Shown piece after piece: positions 54,398 through 63,393 of a stretch of 64,000 nt of DNA. Below the pieces are notes generated by a model. The model saw nothing but the letters and a program-made list of their open reading frames with translations. It was not told the origin of the DNA and searched no databases. Made by a program: the position numbers and the translations under genes. Location of the stretch: positions 62,001-126,000 of the forward strand of contig NZ_JABSNL010000004.1 of the NCBI RefSeq assembly GCF_013294025.1, in the 5' to 3' direction. How positions within the stretch are numbered: the stretch's first letter is position 1; every line of letters begins with the position of its first letter. This DNA comes from Flavobacterium aeripolare. GTDB taxonomy: Bacteria; Bacteroidota; Bacteroidia; Flavobacteriales; Flavobacteriaceae.

Positions 54398-55801
54398 ATG
54401 TCGTCTCACTACGAAGCAACCATTAGAAAACCTTTAGTTATAGGTGATAAATCTTATCACGACGTAACAGTAGATATTGCTGCACCTGTTGAAGGTAAAG
54501 CTAATAAACATTGGTGGATTGTATTTTCAATCGCACTAACTGCTTTCCTTTGGGGAATAGGTTGTATTATTTACACTGTATCTACAGGTATTGGAACATG
54601 GGGATTAAACAAAACTGTTGGATGGGCCTGGGATATCACAAACTTCGTTTGGTGGGTTGGTATTGGTCACGCAGGAACATTAATTTCCGCCGTTCTATTA
54701 TTATTCCGTCAGCGATGGAGAATGGCAATTAACCGTTCTGCTGAAGCCATGACAATTTTCTCAGTTATACAAGCGGGTTTATTCCCAATTATTCACATGG
54801 GACGTCCATGGTTAGCGTATTGGGTACTTCCTATACCAAATCAGTTTGGTTCGTTATGGGTAAATTTTAACTCACCATTACTTTGGGATGTATTTGCAAT
54901 TTCAACTTATTTATCAGTATCATTAGTTTTCTGGTGGACTGGTTTGTTACCTGATTTTGCTATGCTTAGAGATAGAGCGATAACTCCTTTTAATAAAAGA
55001 ATTTATTCTATCCTTAGTTTTGGATGGAGTGGTAGAGCTAAAGATTGGCAACGTTTTGAGGAAGTTTCATTGGTATTAGCTGGTTTAGCTACACCACTTG
55101 TACTTTCGGTTCACACGATTGTATCTATGGACTTTGCTACCTCTGTTATTCCAGGATGGCATACTACGATTTTCCCTCCTTACTTCGTTGCAGGGGCGGT
55201 TTTCTCAGGATTTGCAATGGTAAATACGTTGTTGATTATTATGAGAAAAGTTTCAAATCTTGAAGCATACATTACTCTACAGCATATCGAATTGATGAAC
55301 ATTGTAATCATGATTACTGGTTCTATCGTAGGTGTTGCTTACATTACTGAGTTATTTATAGCTTGGTATTCAGGAGTAGAGTATGAGCAATATGCTTTCT
55401 TAAATAGAGCTACTGGACCTTACTGGTGGGCTTACTGGTCGATGATGACTTGTAATGTGTTTTCTCCACAATTTATGTGGTCTAAAAAATTAAGAACTAG
55501 TATTATGTTCTCTTTCGTTATTTCGATAGTAGTAAATATTGGTATGTGGTTTGAAAGATTCGTAATTATTGTTACTTCTTTACATAGAGATTATTTACCG
55601 TCTTCATGGACAATGTTTTCACCTACATTTGTCGACATTGGTATATTCATTGGAACAATTGGTTTCTTCTTTGTATTGTTTTTATTATACTCTAGAACAT
55701 TCCCAGTGATTGCTCAAGCAGAGGTAAAAACTATTTTGAAAGGAACAGGAGATAATTACAAAAGAGAAAGAGAAGCAAATAAAGATACACATCATGAATA
55801 A
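54398..55801 (+). CDS. actC: Alternative Complex III NrfD-like membrane subunit, ActC
   Basis: A 467-residue NrfD/PsrC-type integral membrane protein with about ten helices. It is the quinol-binding side of ACIII and a likely proton-path component. Typical segments are WDITNFVWWVGIGHAGTLIS and PIIHMGRPWLAYWVLPIPNQ. Its stop overlaps the actD start by 8 bases. Confidence 0.95.
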   Translation: MSSHYEATIRKPLVIGDKSYHDVTVDIAAPVEGKANKHWWIVFSIALTAFLWGIGCIIYTVSTGIGTWGLNKTVGWAWDITNFVWWVGIGHAGTLISAVLLLFRQRWRMAINRSAEAMTIFSVIQAGLFPIIHMGRPWLAYWVLPIPNQFGSLWVNFNSPLLWDVFAISTYLSVSLVFWWTGLLPDFAMLRDRAITPFNKRIYSILSFGWSGRAKDWQRFEEVSLVLAGLATPLVLSVHTIVSMDFATSVIPGWHTTIFPPYFVAGAVFSGFAMVNTLLIIMRKVSNLEAYITLQHIELMNIVIMITGSIVGVAYITELFIAWYSGVEYEQYAFLNRATGPYWWAYWSMMTCNVFSPQFMWSKKLRTSIMFSFVISIVVNIGMWFERFVIIVTSLHRDYLPSSWTMFSPTFVDIGIFIGTIGFFFVLFLLYSRTFPVIAQAEVKTILKGTGDNYKREREANKDTHHE

Positions 55802-56318
55802 TAAAGTAATATACGCCATTTATAATGACGATGATATTTTGATGGATGCGGTTAAAAAGACTAGAGCAGCTCATCATCATATTGAAGAGGTTTTTACACC
55901 TTTCCCGGTTCACGGTTTGGATAAAGCAATGGGGCTTGCGCCTTCAAGACTTGCAATATGTGCTTTCATTTACGGATGTATTGGTATTTCATTTGCCACT
56001 TGGATGATGAATTTTGTTATGATTCAAGATTGGCCACAGGATATTGGAGGGAAACCAAGTTTCAGTTATATTCAAAATATGCCTGCTTTCGTGCCAATTA
56101 TGTTTGAGATGACTGTATTTTTTGCAGCGCATTTAATGGTTCTTACGTTCTATATGAGAAGTAGAATCTGGCCATTTAAAGAAGCAGAGAATCCGGATGT
56201 TAGAACTACTGATGACCACTTCTTAATGGAAATCTCCATTAACAACAATGAAGAAGAGTTAGTTTCTTTTTTCCAAAATACAGGAGCTGTAGAAGTTAAA
56301 GTAATAGAAAAGAATTAA
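55794..56318 (+). CDS. actD: Alternative Complex III subunit ActD (DUF3341)
   Basis: A 174-residue DUF3341 protein with two transmembrane helices (about 60-80 and 100-125) and the family features VFTPFPVHGLDKAMGL and SYIQNMPAFVPIMFEMTVFF. It is a structural membrane subunit of ACIII. The start overlaps actC, and actE follows by 7 bases. Confidence 0.94.
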   Translation: MNNKVIYAIYNDDDILMDAVKKTRAAHHHIEEVFTPFPVHGLDKAMGLAPSRLAICAFIYGCIGISFATWMMNFVMIQDWPQDIGGKPSFSYIQNMPAFVPIMFEMTVFFAAHLMVLTFYMRSRIWPFKEAENPDVRTTDDHFLMEISINNNEEELVSFFQNTGAVEVKVIEKN

Positions 56319-56325
56319 TTTAGAT

Positions 56326-56871
56326 ATGAAAACCGTATATAAAATAACACTATTATTTGGTTTTGCTATGCTAATAGCATCATGCCACAATAATAAAGCG
56401 CCAAATTACCAGTACTTTCCTAATATGTATGAATCAGTAGGTTATGAAACTTACTCTGAGTCAAAAGCATTTAAAAATGGTAAAGAGGGTCAACTTCCAG
56501 TAGATGGGACTATAAACAGAGGTTTCGAAACTTTTGAATATGCTAACACTACGGAAGATTACAATAGAGCTAAAGCTAATCTTGTTTCTCCATTAGACTC
56601 TTTAGATAGAAATAATGGTAAAGGACAAGAGCTATTTGATATTTACTGTATCAGTTGCCATGGTGCAGCTGGTAATGGAAAAGGAAAATTAGTAGAAAGA
56701 GAAAAGTTCTTAGGAGTTCCTAGTTACGCTGATAGGGAAATTACTGAAGGAAGCGTTTTCTTTGTTGTGACTTATGGTTTAAACTCAATGGGTTCACATG
56801 CAAATCAATTAAGTGCACATGAGCGTTGGTTAGTTGCTGACTATGTCCTTAAACTAAAAAGCCAATTATAA
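56326..56871 (+). CDS. actE: Alternative Complex III mono-heme lipoprotein cytochrome, ActE
   Basis: A 181-residue c-type cytochrome. Lipobox LIASC at about residues 16-20 anchors it to the membrane. One heme motif CISCH (about 109-113) is followed by GAAGNGKG and the distal methionine region YGLNSMGSHANQLSAHERW. It is the mono-heme cytochrome subunit of ACIII. Confidence 0.94.
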   Translation: MKTVYKITLLFGFAMLIASCHNNKAPNYQYFPNMYESVGYETYSESKAFKNGKEGQLPVDGTINRGFETFEYANTTEDYNRAKANLVSPLDSLDRNNGKGQELFDIYCISCHGAAGNGKGKLVEREKFLGVPSYADREITEGSVFFVVTYGLNSMGSHANQLSAHERWLVADYVLKLKSQL

Positions 56872-56898
56872 TTGTTGAACAAACTGATCGTAATAGAT

Positions 56899-58251
56899 AT
56901 GTATACATTTTCAAGTAAATTAAAGACTCTTTCTTTCATCTTAATGGCCATCGGTATATTAGGTATGGGGTATGGTTTTTATAGTGCGCCAAAAGATATT
57001 CACGAAGTGGAAACTCTTTTAGCAGCAGAAAGTCACGGAGCTCACGGTGAGAAAGCCGCTCATGGTGAGGCACATTCTTCAGATGGAGAACACGTCCAAA
57101 CAGCAGGTCATGATGCTACTGAAGCAGATGCTGCAGCAAAACATGAAGAACATTTAACTCACGTTTTACACGAATTACAAAATAAACCATGGGCTGCATT
57201 ATATGTTGCTTGTATTTTCTTTATGCTTCTTTCAATGGGAGTGTTAGCATTTTATGCTATTCAACAAGTTGCTCAGGCAGGTTGGTCTCCAGTGTTGTTT
57301 AGAGTAATGCAAGGAATCACGGCTTATTTGCCATGGGGTTCTGTAATATTCTTTGTAATCCTAATTTTATGTGGACTACACTTCAATCATTTGTTTATCT
57401 GGTTGGATCCAGAGGTTGTAGCACACGATCCGCTTATCGCTAATAAAGCAGGTTACTTAAACTTTCCTTTCTGGATCGTTAGAGCAGCTATCTTTTTAAT
57501 TGGTTGGAATGCGTATAGATTTTACTCTGCTAAAAACTGTTTAGCTCAAGATGATGCTAATGATGATTTATTTTACAAGAAAAACTTCAATATCTCTGCG
57601 ATGTTCTTGGTTTTCTTCATTGTAACAGAATCTATTATGTCTTGGGACTGGATTATGTCAATCGATCCTCACTGGTATAGCACTTTGTTTGGATGGTATG
57701 TGTTTGCAAGTTTCTTTGTAAGCGGAATTACTATGATTGCAATGGTAACAGTTTACTTGAAATCTAGAGGTTATTTAGAATATGTAAATACAAGTCATGT
57801 TCATGATTTAGCTAAGTTCATGTTTGGTATTAGTATTTTCTGGACATATTTATGGTTCTCTCAGTTTATGTTGATTTGGTATGCTAATATACCTGAAGAG
57901 ATCACTTATTTTATTACAAGAATTCAGTTATATAATTTACCATTCTTTGGTGCTGTTGTTATGAACTTCGTTTTTCCATTGTTAATTTTAGTTAATACTG
58001 ATTTTAAACGAATTACTTGGGTGATTGTTATGGCAGGAGTTGTTATCTTAGCAGGACATTATATTGACTTTTTTAATATGATTATGCCTGGAACTGTAGG
58101 TGATAAATGGTTCATCGGAATACCAGAAATAGCTTCTGTGTTGTTCTTCTTAGGTTTATTTGTTTTTGTTGTATTCACTGCATTAACCAAAGCTCCTTTG
58201 TTACCAAAAAGAAATCCTTATATCGAAGAGAGTAAGCATTTTCATTATTAA
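56899..58251 (+). CDS. actF: Alternative Complex III NrfD-like membrane subunit, ActF
   Basis: A 450-residue polytopic membrane protein, second NrfD-like subunit of ACIII, with about ten helices. Between the first helix (about 8-26) and the second is a loop of about 60 residues rich in His, Ala and Glu (with HGEKAAHGEAHSSDGEH). I chose the ATG at 56899; a TTG at 56872, directly after the actE stop, would add nine residues. coxB follows by 19 bases. Confidence 0.92.
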   Translation: MYTFSSKLKTLSFILMAIGILGMGYGFYSAPKDIHEVETLLAAESHGAHGEKAAHGEAHSSDGEHVQTAGHDATEADAAAKHEEHLTHVLHELQNKPWAALYVACIFFMLLSMGVLAFYAIQQVAQAGWSPVLFRVMQGITAYLPWGSVIFFVILILCGLHFNHLFIWLDPEVVAHDPLIANKAGYLNFPFWIVRAAIFLIGWNAYRFYSAKNCLAQDDANDDLFYKKNFNISAMFLVFFIVTESIMSWDWIMSIDPHWYSTLFGWYVFASFFVSGITMIAMVTVYLKSRGYLEYVNTSHVHDLAKFMFGISIFWTYLWFSQFMLIWYANIPEEITYFITRIQLYNLPFFGAVVMNFVFPLLILVNTDFKRITWVIVMAGVVILAGHYIDFFNMIMPGTVGDKWFIGIPEIASVLFFLGLFVFVVFTALTKAPLLPKRNPYIEESKHFHY

Positions 58252-58270
58252 TATTTAAAGAAATAAACAG

Positions 58271-59434
58271 ATGACAAGTTTGTTGGTAATTATAGTTTTA
58301 GTTTTATTAGCCGTTGCATTATGGCAATTGACAAAGATATTTGATTTAACTCAAGTTGGAGCAAATAGAGATAGTTCTGAAGTAGCGACTGATAACGACA
58401 ATAATATTCAAGGATATTTAATGTTTGGCTTCCTTGCTTTCATTTATATATTTTCAATATATGGATTGTTTGCATGGGGTGGTTTAGTGTTGCATACTCC
58501 GGCTTCTGCACATGGTGCATTAGTAGATAATTTAATGAACATTTCATGGGTACTATTATTCATAGTTCAAGCGATTACACAAGTTTTACTACATTACTTT
58601 GCTTTTAAATATAGAGGTAAACAAGGTCAAAAAGCATTGTATTTTGCTGATAATAATAAGTTAGAGGCAATCTGGAGTATTATTCCTGCAGTGGTCTTAG
58701 CTGGTTTAATCCTTTACGGATTATATGCATGGACTAATATTATGTTTATCGATGATGAAGATGATACTGTTGTTGTTGAATTATATGCACAACAATTTAA
58801 ATGGACTGCTAGATATGCTGGTGAAGACAATGTATTAGGTAAAGCAAATGTTAGGTATATAGAAGGTATCAATACTTTAGGTGTAGATATGTCTGACCCT
58901 TATGCTCAAGATGATATTGTTGTTTCTGAATTGCACATCCCAAAAGGTAGAAAAATTCATTTCAAAATGAGATCTCAAGATGTACTACACTCTGCATACA
59001 TGCCTTACTTTAGAGCTCAAATGAACTGTGTTCCTGGTATGGTTACTGAATTTGCTTTTGAGCCAGTTTACACTACTGCAGAGTATAGAGAGTTACCTTA
59101 CATGGTGGAGAAAGTATCGCATATTAATGAGCTTAGAGCTAAAAAGAGTGTTGATATTATCGCAAAAGGTGGTACGGCATTAGATCCTTACACTTTTGAT
59201 TATTTACTTCTTTGTAATAAAATTTGTGGTGCATCGCACTATAATATGCAAATGAAAATTATTGTAGATACTCCAGAAGATTATAAAAAATGGATTGCTG
59301 AACAAGCACTTTTAGCACAACAGGTTAAAGAGTCTAAAGCTGCTCCAGCTGATGCTACTGCTACAGCAGCTGCTACTACTGATACTGTTGCGGTAAAAGA
59401 TACGATTGCTGTTTCTGTAATAGCAAAAAAATAA
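58271..59434 (+). CDS. coxB: Cytochrome c oxidase subunit II
   Basis: A 387-residue subunit II. One N-terminal hydrophobic segment plus two transmembrane helices (about 50-75 and 90-115), then the periplasmic cupredoxin domain with the Cu-A ligands in CNKICGASHYNMQM and the upstream histidine in VLHSAYMPYFRAQMNCVPGM. No heme-c motif is fused, so it is aa3-type and not caa3. It has a 40-residue Ala/Thr-rich tail. Its place after the Act genes fits the known ACIII-oxidase supercomplex. Confidence 0.96.
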   Translation: MTSLLVIIVLVLLAVALWQLTKIFDLTQVGANRDSSEVATDNDNNIQGYLMFGFLAFIYIFSIYGLFAWGGLVLHTPASAHGALVDNLMNISWVLLFIVQAITQVLLHYFAFKYRGKQGQKALYFADNNKLEAIWSIIPAVVLAGLILYGLYAWTNIMFIDDEDDTVVVELYAQQFKWTARYAGEDNVLGKANVRYIEGINTLGVDMSDPYAQDDIVVSELHIPKGRKIHFKMRSQDVLHSAYMPYFRAQMNCVPGMVTEFAFEPVYTTAEYRELPYMVEKVSHINELRAKKSVDIIAKGGTALDPYTFDYLLLCNKICGASHYNMQMKIIVDTPEDYKKWIAEQALLAQQVKESKAAPADATATAAATTDTVAVKDTIAVSVIAKK

Positions 59435-59462
59435 TTATTAAGAAAATTTAAAGTATACATAT

Positions 59463-61259
59463 ATGTCAGCAGAAGCTCACGATCACGGACACGATCACGA
59501 ACACGAACATCACCATAAAGAAACGTTCATTACTAAGTATATATTTAGTACTGACCACAAGATGATTGCTAAGCAGTACCTAATTACGGGTATCTTTATG
59601 GGAATCATAGGTGTTGGTATGTCGATGCTTTTTAGAATGCAATTGGCATGGCCTGAAGAGTCATTTAAAATATTTAATATCCTACTTGGTGATAAATGGG
59701 CACCAGACGGTGTAATGGCTAATGATATTTATTTATCTTTAGTAACCATCCACGGAACGATAATGGTTTTCTTTGTACTAACCGCCGCCTTGAGTGGAAC
59801 CTTTAGTAACTTATTAATTCCACTTCAAATTGGTGCTAGAGATATGGCATCTGGATTTATGAATATGATTTCATATTGGTTATTCTTCTTATCAAGTATA
59901 ATCATGATTTCTTCATTATTTATTGAATCTGGACCTGCAAACTCTGGATGGACGATTTACCCTCCTTTGAGTGCATTGCCTCAAGCGATCTCCGGGTCAG
60001 GATTGGGAATGACGTTATGGTTAGTTTCTATGGCTATATTTATTGCTTCTTCTTTAATGGGATCTTTAAATTATATCGTTACAGTTATTAACTTAAGAAC
60101 AAAAGGGATGACAATGACAAGATTGCCATTGACTATCTGGGCTTTCTTTGTAACAGCTATTATTGGTGTAGTATCTTTTCCAGTTTTACTTTCTGCAGCT
60201 TTGCTATTAATCTTTGATAGAAGTTTTGGTACATCATTCTTCTTATCTGATATCTATATTGCTGGTGAAGTTTTACATTACCAAGGTGGTTCTCCAGTGC
60301 TTTTCGAACACTTGTTCTGGTTCTTAGGACACCCTGAAGTTTATATTGTATTACTACCTGCATTAGGTATCACATCAGAAGTTATTGCAACAAACTCTCG
60401 TAAACCTATTTTTGGATACAGAGCGATGATTATGTCAATCCTTGCGATTGCGTTCTTATCAACAATTGTATGGGGTCACCACATGTTTATCTCAGGAATG
60501 AATCCATTCTTAGGTTCTGTATTTACTTTTACAACCTTATTGATTGCAATTCCATCTGCGGTAAAAGCATTTAATTATATTACAACTTTATGGAAGGGTA
60601 ATTTACAGTTAAATCCTGCTATGTTGTTTTCAATAGGTTTAGTTTCTACCTTTATTACAGGAGGTTTAACAGGAATTATTCTGGGAGATAGTACACTTGA
60701 TATTAATGTTCACGATACTTACTTTGTAGTAGCTCACTTTCACTTAGTGATGGGTATCTCTGCGCTTTATGGAATGTTTGCTGGTATTTACCACTGGTTC
60801 CCAAAAATGTTTGGTAGAATGTTAAATAAAAACATGGGATACGTTCACTTTTGGGTAACTGCAATTTGTGCTTATGGAGTTTTCTTCCCAATGCACTTCA
60901 TTGGATTAGCTGGTTTACCTAGACGTTACTATACAAATACTAACTTTCCATTGTTTGACGATTTACAAAATGTAAACGTTTTAATTACAACATTTGCTTT
61001 AGTTGGTGGTGCTTTCCAATTAGTGTTTTTATACAATTTCTTTAGTAGTATTTTCTACGGTAAGAAAGCAGTTCAAAATCCATGGAGATCAAATACTTTA
61101 GAATGGACTACACCAGTAGAACACATTCACGGTAACTGGCCAGGTGAAATTCCAGAAGTACACAGATGGCCTTATGATTATAGTAATCCTAATCATGAAG
61201 AAGATTTTGTACTACAAACTACTCCTATGAAACCTGGTGAAGAAGTTTTACATCACTAG
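59463..61259 (+). CDS. ctaD: Cytochrome c oxidase subunit I
   Basis: The 598-residue catalytic subunit of a heme-copper oxidase with 12 helices. The Cu-B/heme ligands are clear: HLFWFLGHPEVYIVLLPALG with the cross-linked His-Tyr pair, WGHHMFISGM, and HDTYFVVAHFHLVMG. The GHPEV glutamate marks an A-type oxidase. The first 20 residues are extremely histidine-rich (HDHGHDHEHEHHH), possibly a metal-binding tail. It ends the operon at a terminator; subunits III and IV are not next to it. Confidence 0.97.
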   Translation: MSAEAHDHGHDHEHEHHHKETFITKYIFSTDHKMIAKQYLITGIFMGIIGVGMSMLFRMQLAWPEESFKIFNILLGDKWAPDGVMANDIYLSLVTIHGTIMVFFVLTAALSGTFSNLLIPLQIGARDMASGFMNMISYWLFFLSSIIMISSLFIESGPANSGWTIYPPLSALPQAISGSGLGMTLWLVSMAIFIASSLMGSLNYIVTVINLRTKGMTMTRLPLTIWAFFVTAIIGVVSFPVLLSAALLLIFDRSFGTSFFLSDIYIAGEVLHYQGGSPVLFEHLFWFLGHPEVYIVLLPALGITSEVIATNSRKPIFGYRAMIMSILAIAFLSTIVWGHHMFISGMNPFLGSVFTFTTLLIAIPSAVKAFNYITTLWKGNLQLNPAMLFSIGLVSTFITGGLTGIILGDSTLDINVHDTYFVVAHFHLVMGISALYGMFAGIYHWFPKMFGRMLNKNMGYVHFWVTAICAYGVFFPMHFIGLAGLPRRYYTNTNFPLFDDLQNVNVLITTFALVGGAFQLVFLYNFFSSIFYGKKAVQNPWRSNTLEWTTPVEHIHGNWPGEIPEVHRWPYDYSNPNHEEDFVLQTTPMKPGEEVLHH

Positions 61260-61276
61260 AATTTTAAAACATACAA

Positions 61277-61312
61277 AAAATGCCTTTCTATTTTAGAAAG
61301 GCATTTTCTTTT
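61277..61312 (+). terminator. Rho-independent terminator after ctaD
   Basis: AAAATGCCTTTCT pairs with AGAAAGGCATTTT around a 5-base loop, followed by CTTTT. It ends the respiratory operon. Confidence 0.9.
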
Positions 61313-61328
61313 ACATATAACTTTATAG

Positions 61329-61336
61329 TATCTTTG
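61329..61336 (+). promoter_or_regulatory. ruvB promoter, -7 element TATCTTTG
   Basis: Perfect TAnnTTTG match four bases before the ruvB ATG. The expected transcription start falls at or next to the start codon, which suggests a leaderless mRNA. Confidence 0.55.
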
Positions 61337-61340
61337 TTTT

Positions 61341-62363
61341 ATGAATGAAAATTTAGACCCTACAACTAACGGTTACAATTCAGAGGAATTTGATATCGAA
61401 AAAAAATTAAGACCACTCTCGTTTGACGATTTTGCAGGTCAAGATCAGGTATTAGAGAACTTAAAGGTCTTTGTTGAGGCAGCTAATCAACGTAATGAAG
61501 CACTCGATCATACGCTGTTTCATGGCCCTCCAGGATTGGGTAAAACTACTTTGGCTAATATTTTAGCTAACGAACTTAATGTGGGAATAAAAATCACCTC
61601 TGGGCCTGTCTTAGATAAACCAGGTGACTTAGCCGGTTTGCTTACCAATTTAGAAGAACGTGATGTTTTGTTTATTGATGAGATTCACCGATTAAGTCCT
61701 ATTGTAGAGGAATATTTGTATTCAGCAATGGAGGATTTCAAGATCGATATTATGATTGAATCTGGTCCTAATGCTAGAACCGTGCAGATTAATCTTAATC
61801 CCTTTACATTGATAGGGGCAACCACTCGGTCTGGATTACTGACCGCTCCCATGAGAGCTCGTTTTGGAATTGCTTCACGCTTACAATATTATACCACTGA
61901 ATTATTGACATCAATTGTTGAGCGTAGTGCTTCTATTTTCAAGATGCCAATCTCAATGGAGGCAGCTATAGAAATCGCCGGTAGAAGTAGGGGAACTCCT
62001 CGTATCGCTAACGCGCTTTTACGTCGTGTTAGAGATTTCGCTCAAATCAAAGGTAATGGTACCATCGACATCGAAATTGCTCGTTACGCTTTGAAAGCCT
62101 TGAATGTAGATGCGCACGGTCTTGACGAAATGGACAACAAAATTCTGAATACAATTATTGATAAATTTAAAGGTGGTCCAGTTGGTTTGACAACGCTGGC
62201 AACTGCAGTGTCAGAGAGTAGTGAAACTATTGAGGAGGTTTATGAACCTTTCTTAATTCAAGAAGGTTTCATTATGCGTACCCCTCGAGGTAGAGAAGTC
62301 ACTGATAAAGCATATCGCCATCTTGGTAAAATTAAAGCCAATATTCAAGGTGGTTTATTTTAA
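61341..62363 (+). CDS. ruvB: Holliday junction helicase RuvB
   Basis: The 340-residue AAA+ motor that drives branch migration with RuvA. Walker A is GPPGLGKTT (about 65), Walker B LFIDEIHR, sensor 1 GATTRSG, arginine finger region MRARFG, and the C-terminal winged-helix DNA-binding domain has [13 protein letters not shown]. An alternative ATG four bases downstream is out of frame and not used. Its terminal end is followed by a repeat-like spacer and queG. Confidence 0.98.
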   Translation: MNENLDPTTNGYNSEEFDIEKKLRPLSFDDFAGQDQVLENLKVFVEAANQRNEALDHTLFHGPPGLGKTTLANILANELNVGIKITSGPVLDKPGDLAGLLTNLEERDVLFIDEIHRLSPIVEEYLYSAMEDFKIDIMIESGPNARTVQINLNPFTLIGATTRSGLLTAPMRARFGIASRLQYYTTELLTSIVERSASIFKMPISMEAAIEIAGRSRGTPRIANALLRRVRDFAQIKGNGTIDIEIARYALKALNVDAHGLDEMDNKILNTIIDKFKGGPVGLTTLATAVSESSETIEEVYEPFLIQEGFIMRTPRGREVTDKAYRHLGKIKANIQGGLF

Positions 62364-62377
62364 TTTTTAGTAGCTTT

Positions 62378-62450
62378 TTCCTGCTGTACGCTATATCTTT
62401 TTCTGCTTAAAGACAGCAGTAAAAGGATGCCGCTTCCATCAGGGCTAAGG
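62378..62450 (+). repeat. Candidate structured repeat upstream of queG
   Basis: CTGCTGT and ACAGCAG bracket a T-rich loop and are followed by GATGCCGCTTCCATCAGGGC. The order resembles the longer block after aat at 11190-11345. It contains no gene. It lies directly before the 5' end of queG. Confidence 0.4.
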
Positions 62451-62470
62451 CACAAATACAATTAGATATC

Positions 62471-63391
62471 ATAGACTCAAAAAGTACATATACACAACTA
62501 ATTAAATCCGAGGCCAAACGTCTCGGATTTATGTCTTGTGGTATTTCCAAAGCTGGTTTTCTTGAGGAAGAAGTACCTCGTTTAGAAGACTGGTTAAATA
62601 AAAATCAGCATGGTCAAATGGTCTATATGGAAAACCATTTTGACAAGCGGTTAGACCCTACCTTGTTAGTTGATGATGCAAAAAGTGTGGTATCTTTATT
62701 ATTGAATTACTACCCTTCTGACACTCAAATTTCTGATTCTTTCAAAATATCTAAATATGCTTACGGTCAGGATTATCATTTTGTAATTAAGGAAAAATTA
62801 AAAGAGTTGTTGCATTCGATACAAGAGAATATAGGAGCTGTCTCAGGACGTGCATTTGTAGATTCTGCTCCGGTATTGGATAAAGCCTGGGCTGCTAAAA
62901 GCGGACTTGGATGGATAGGGAAGAATAGTAATTTGCTTACTCAAAAAGTTGGTTCGTTTTATTTTATCGCTGAATTAATTTTAGATTTAGAACTCGACTA
63001 TGATTATGCGGTAACAGATCATTGCGGTAATTGTACCGCTTGCATAGACGCCTGCCCTACAGAGGCAATAATTGAACCGTATAAAGTCAATGGCAGTAAG
63101 TGTATTTCTTATTACACTATCGAACTCAAAGATAATTTGCCTATGGAGATGAAGGGTAGTTTTGATGATTGGGCATTTGGTTGTGATATTTGTCAAGATG
63201 TATGCCCTTGGAACCGCTTTTCTAAACCTCACAAAGAGCCGTTATTTAATCCTAATCCTGATTTACTGTCTTTAACTAAAAAAGACTGGGAAGAAATTAC
63301 TGAAGAGACATTTAAAGTAGTTTTTAAAAACTCTCCTATAAAACGCACGAAGTTTTCAGGACTAAAGAGAAATATTGATTTTTTGAAATAA
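62471..63391 (+). CDS. queG: Epoxyqueuosine reductase QueG
   Basis: QueG performs the last step of queuosine synthesis, reducing epoxyqueuosine in tRNA with a cobalamin and two [4Fe-4S] clusters. The cluster motifs [12 protein letters not shown] and [11 protein letters not shown] are intact, as is [20 protein letters not shown]. Homology starts before the first ATG (62531): the frame upstream encodes [16 protein letters not shown], the expected first helix. No ATG, GTG or TTG exists there, so initiation at ATA 62471 (or ATC 62468) is likely; otherwise the protein starts at 62531 and lacks about 20 residues. Confidence 0.9.
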   Translation: MDSKSTYTQLIKSEAKRLGFMSCGISKAGFLEEEVPRLEDWLNKNQHGQMVYMENHFDKRLDPTLLVDDAKSVVSLLLNYYPSDTQISDSFKISKYAYGQDYHFVIKEKLKELLHSIQENIGAVSGRAFVDSAPVLDKAWAAKSGLGWIGKNSNLLTQKVGSFYFIAELILDLELDYDYAVTDHCGNCTACIDACPTEAIIEPYKVNGSKCISYYTIELKDNLPMEMKGSFDDWAFGCDICQDVCPWNRFSKPHKEPLFNPNPDLLSLTKKDWEEITEETFKVVFKNSPIKRTKFSGLKRNIDFLK

Positions 63392-63393
63392 TA

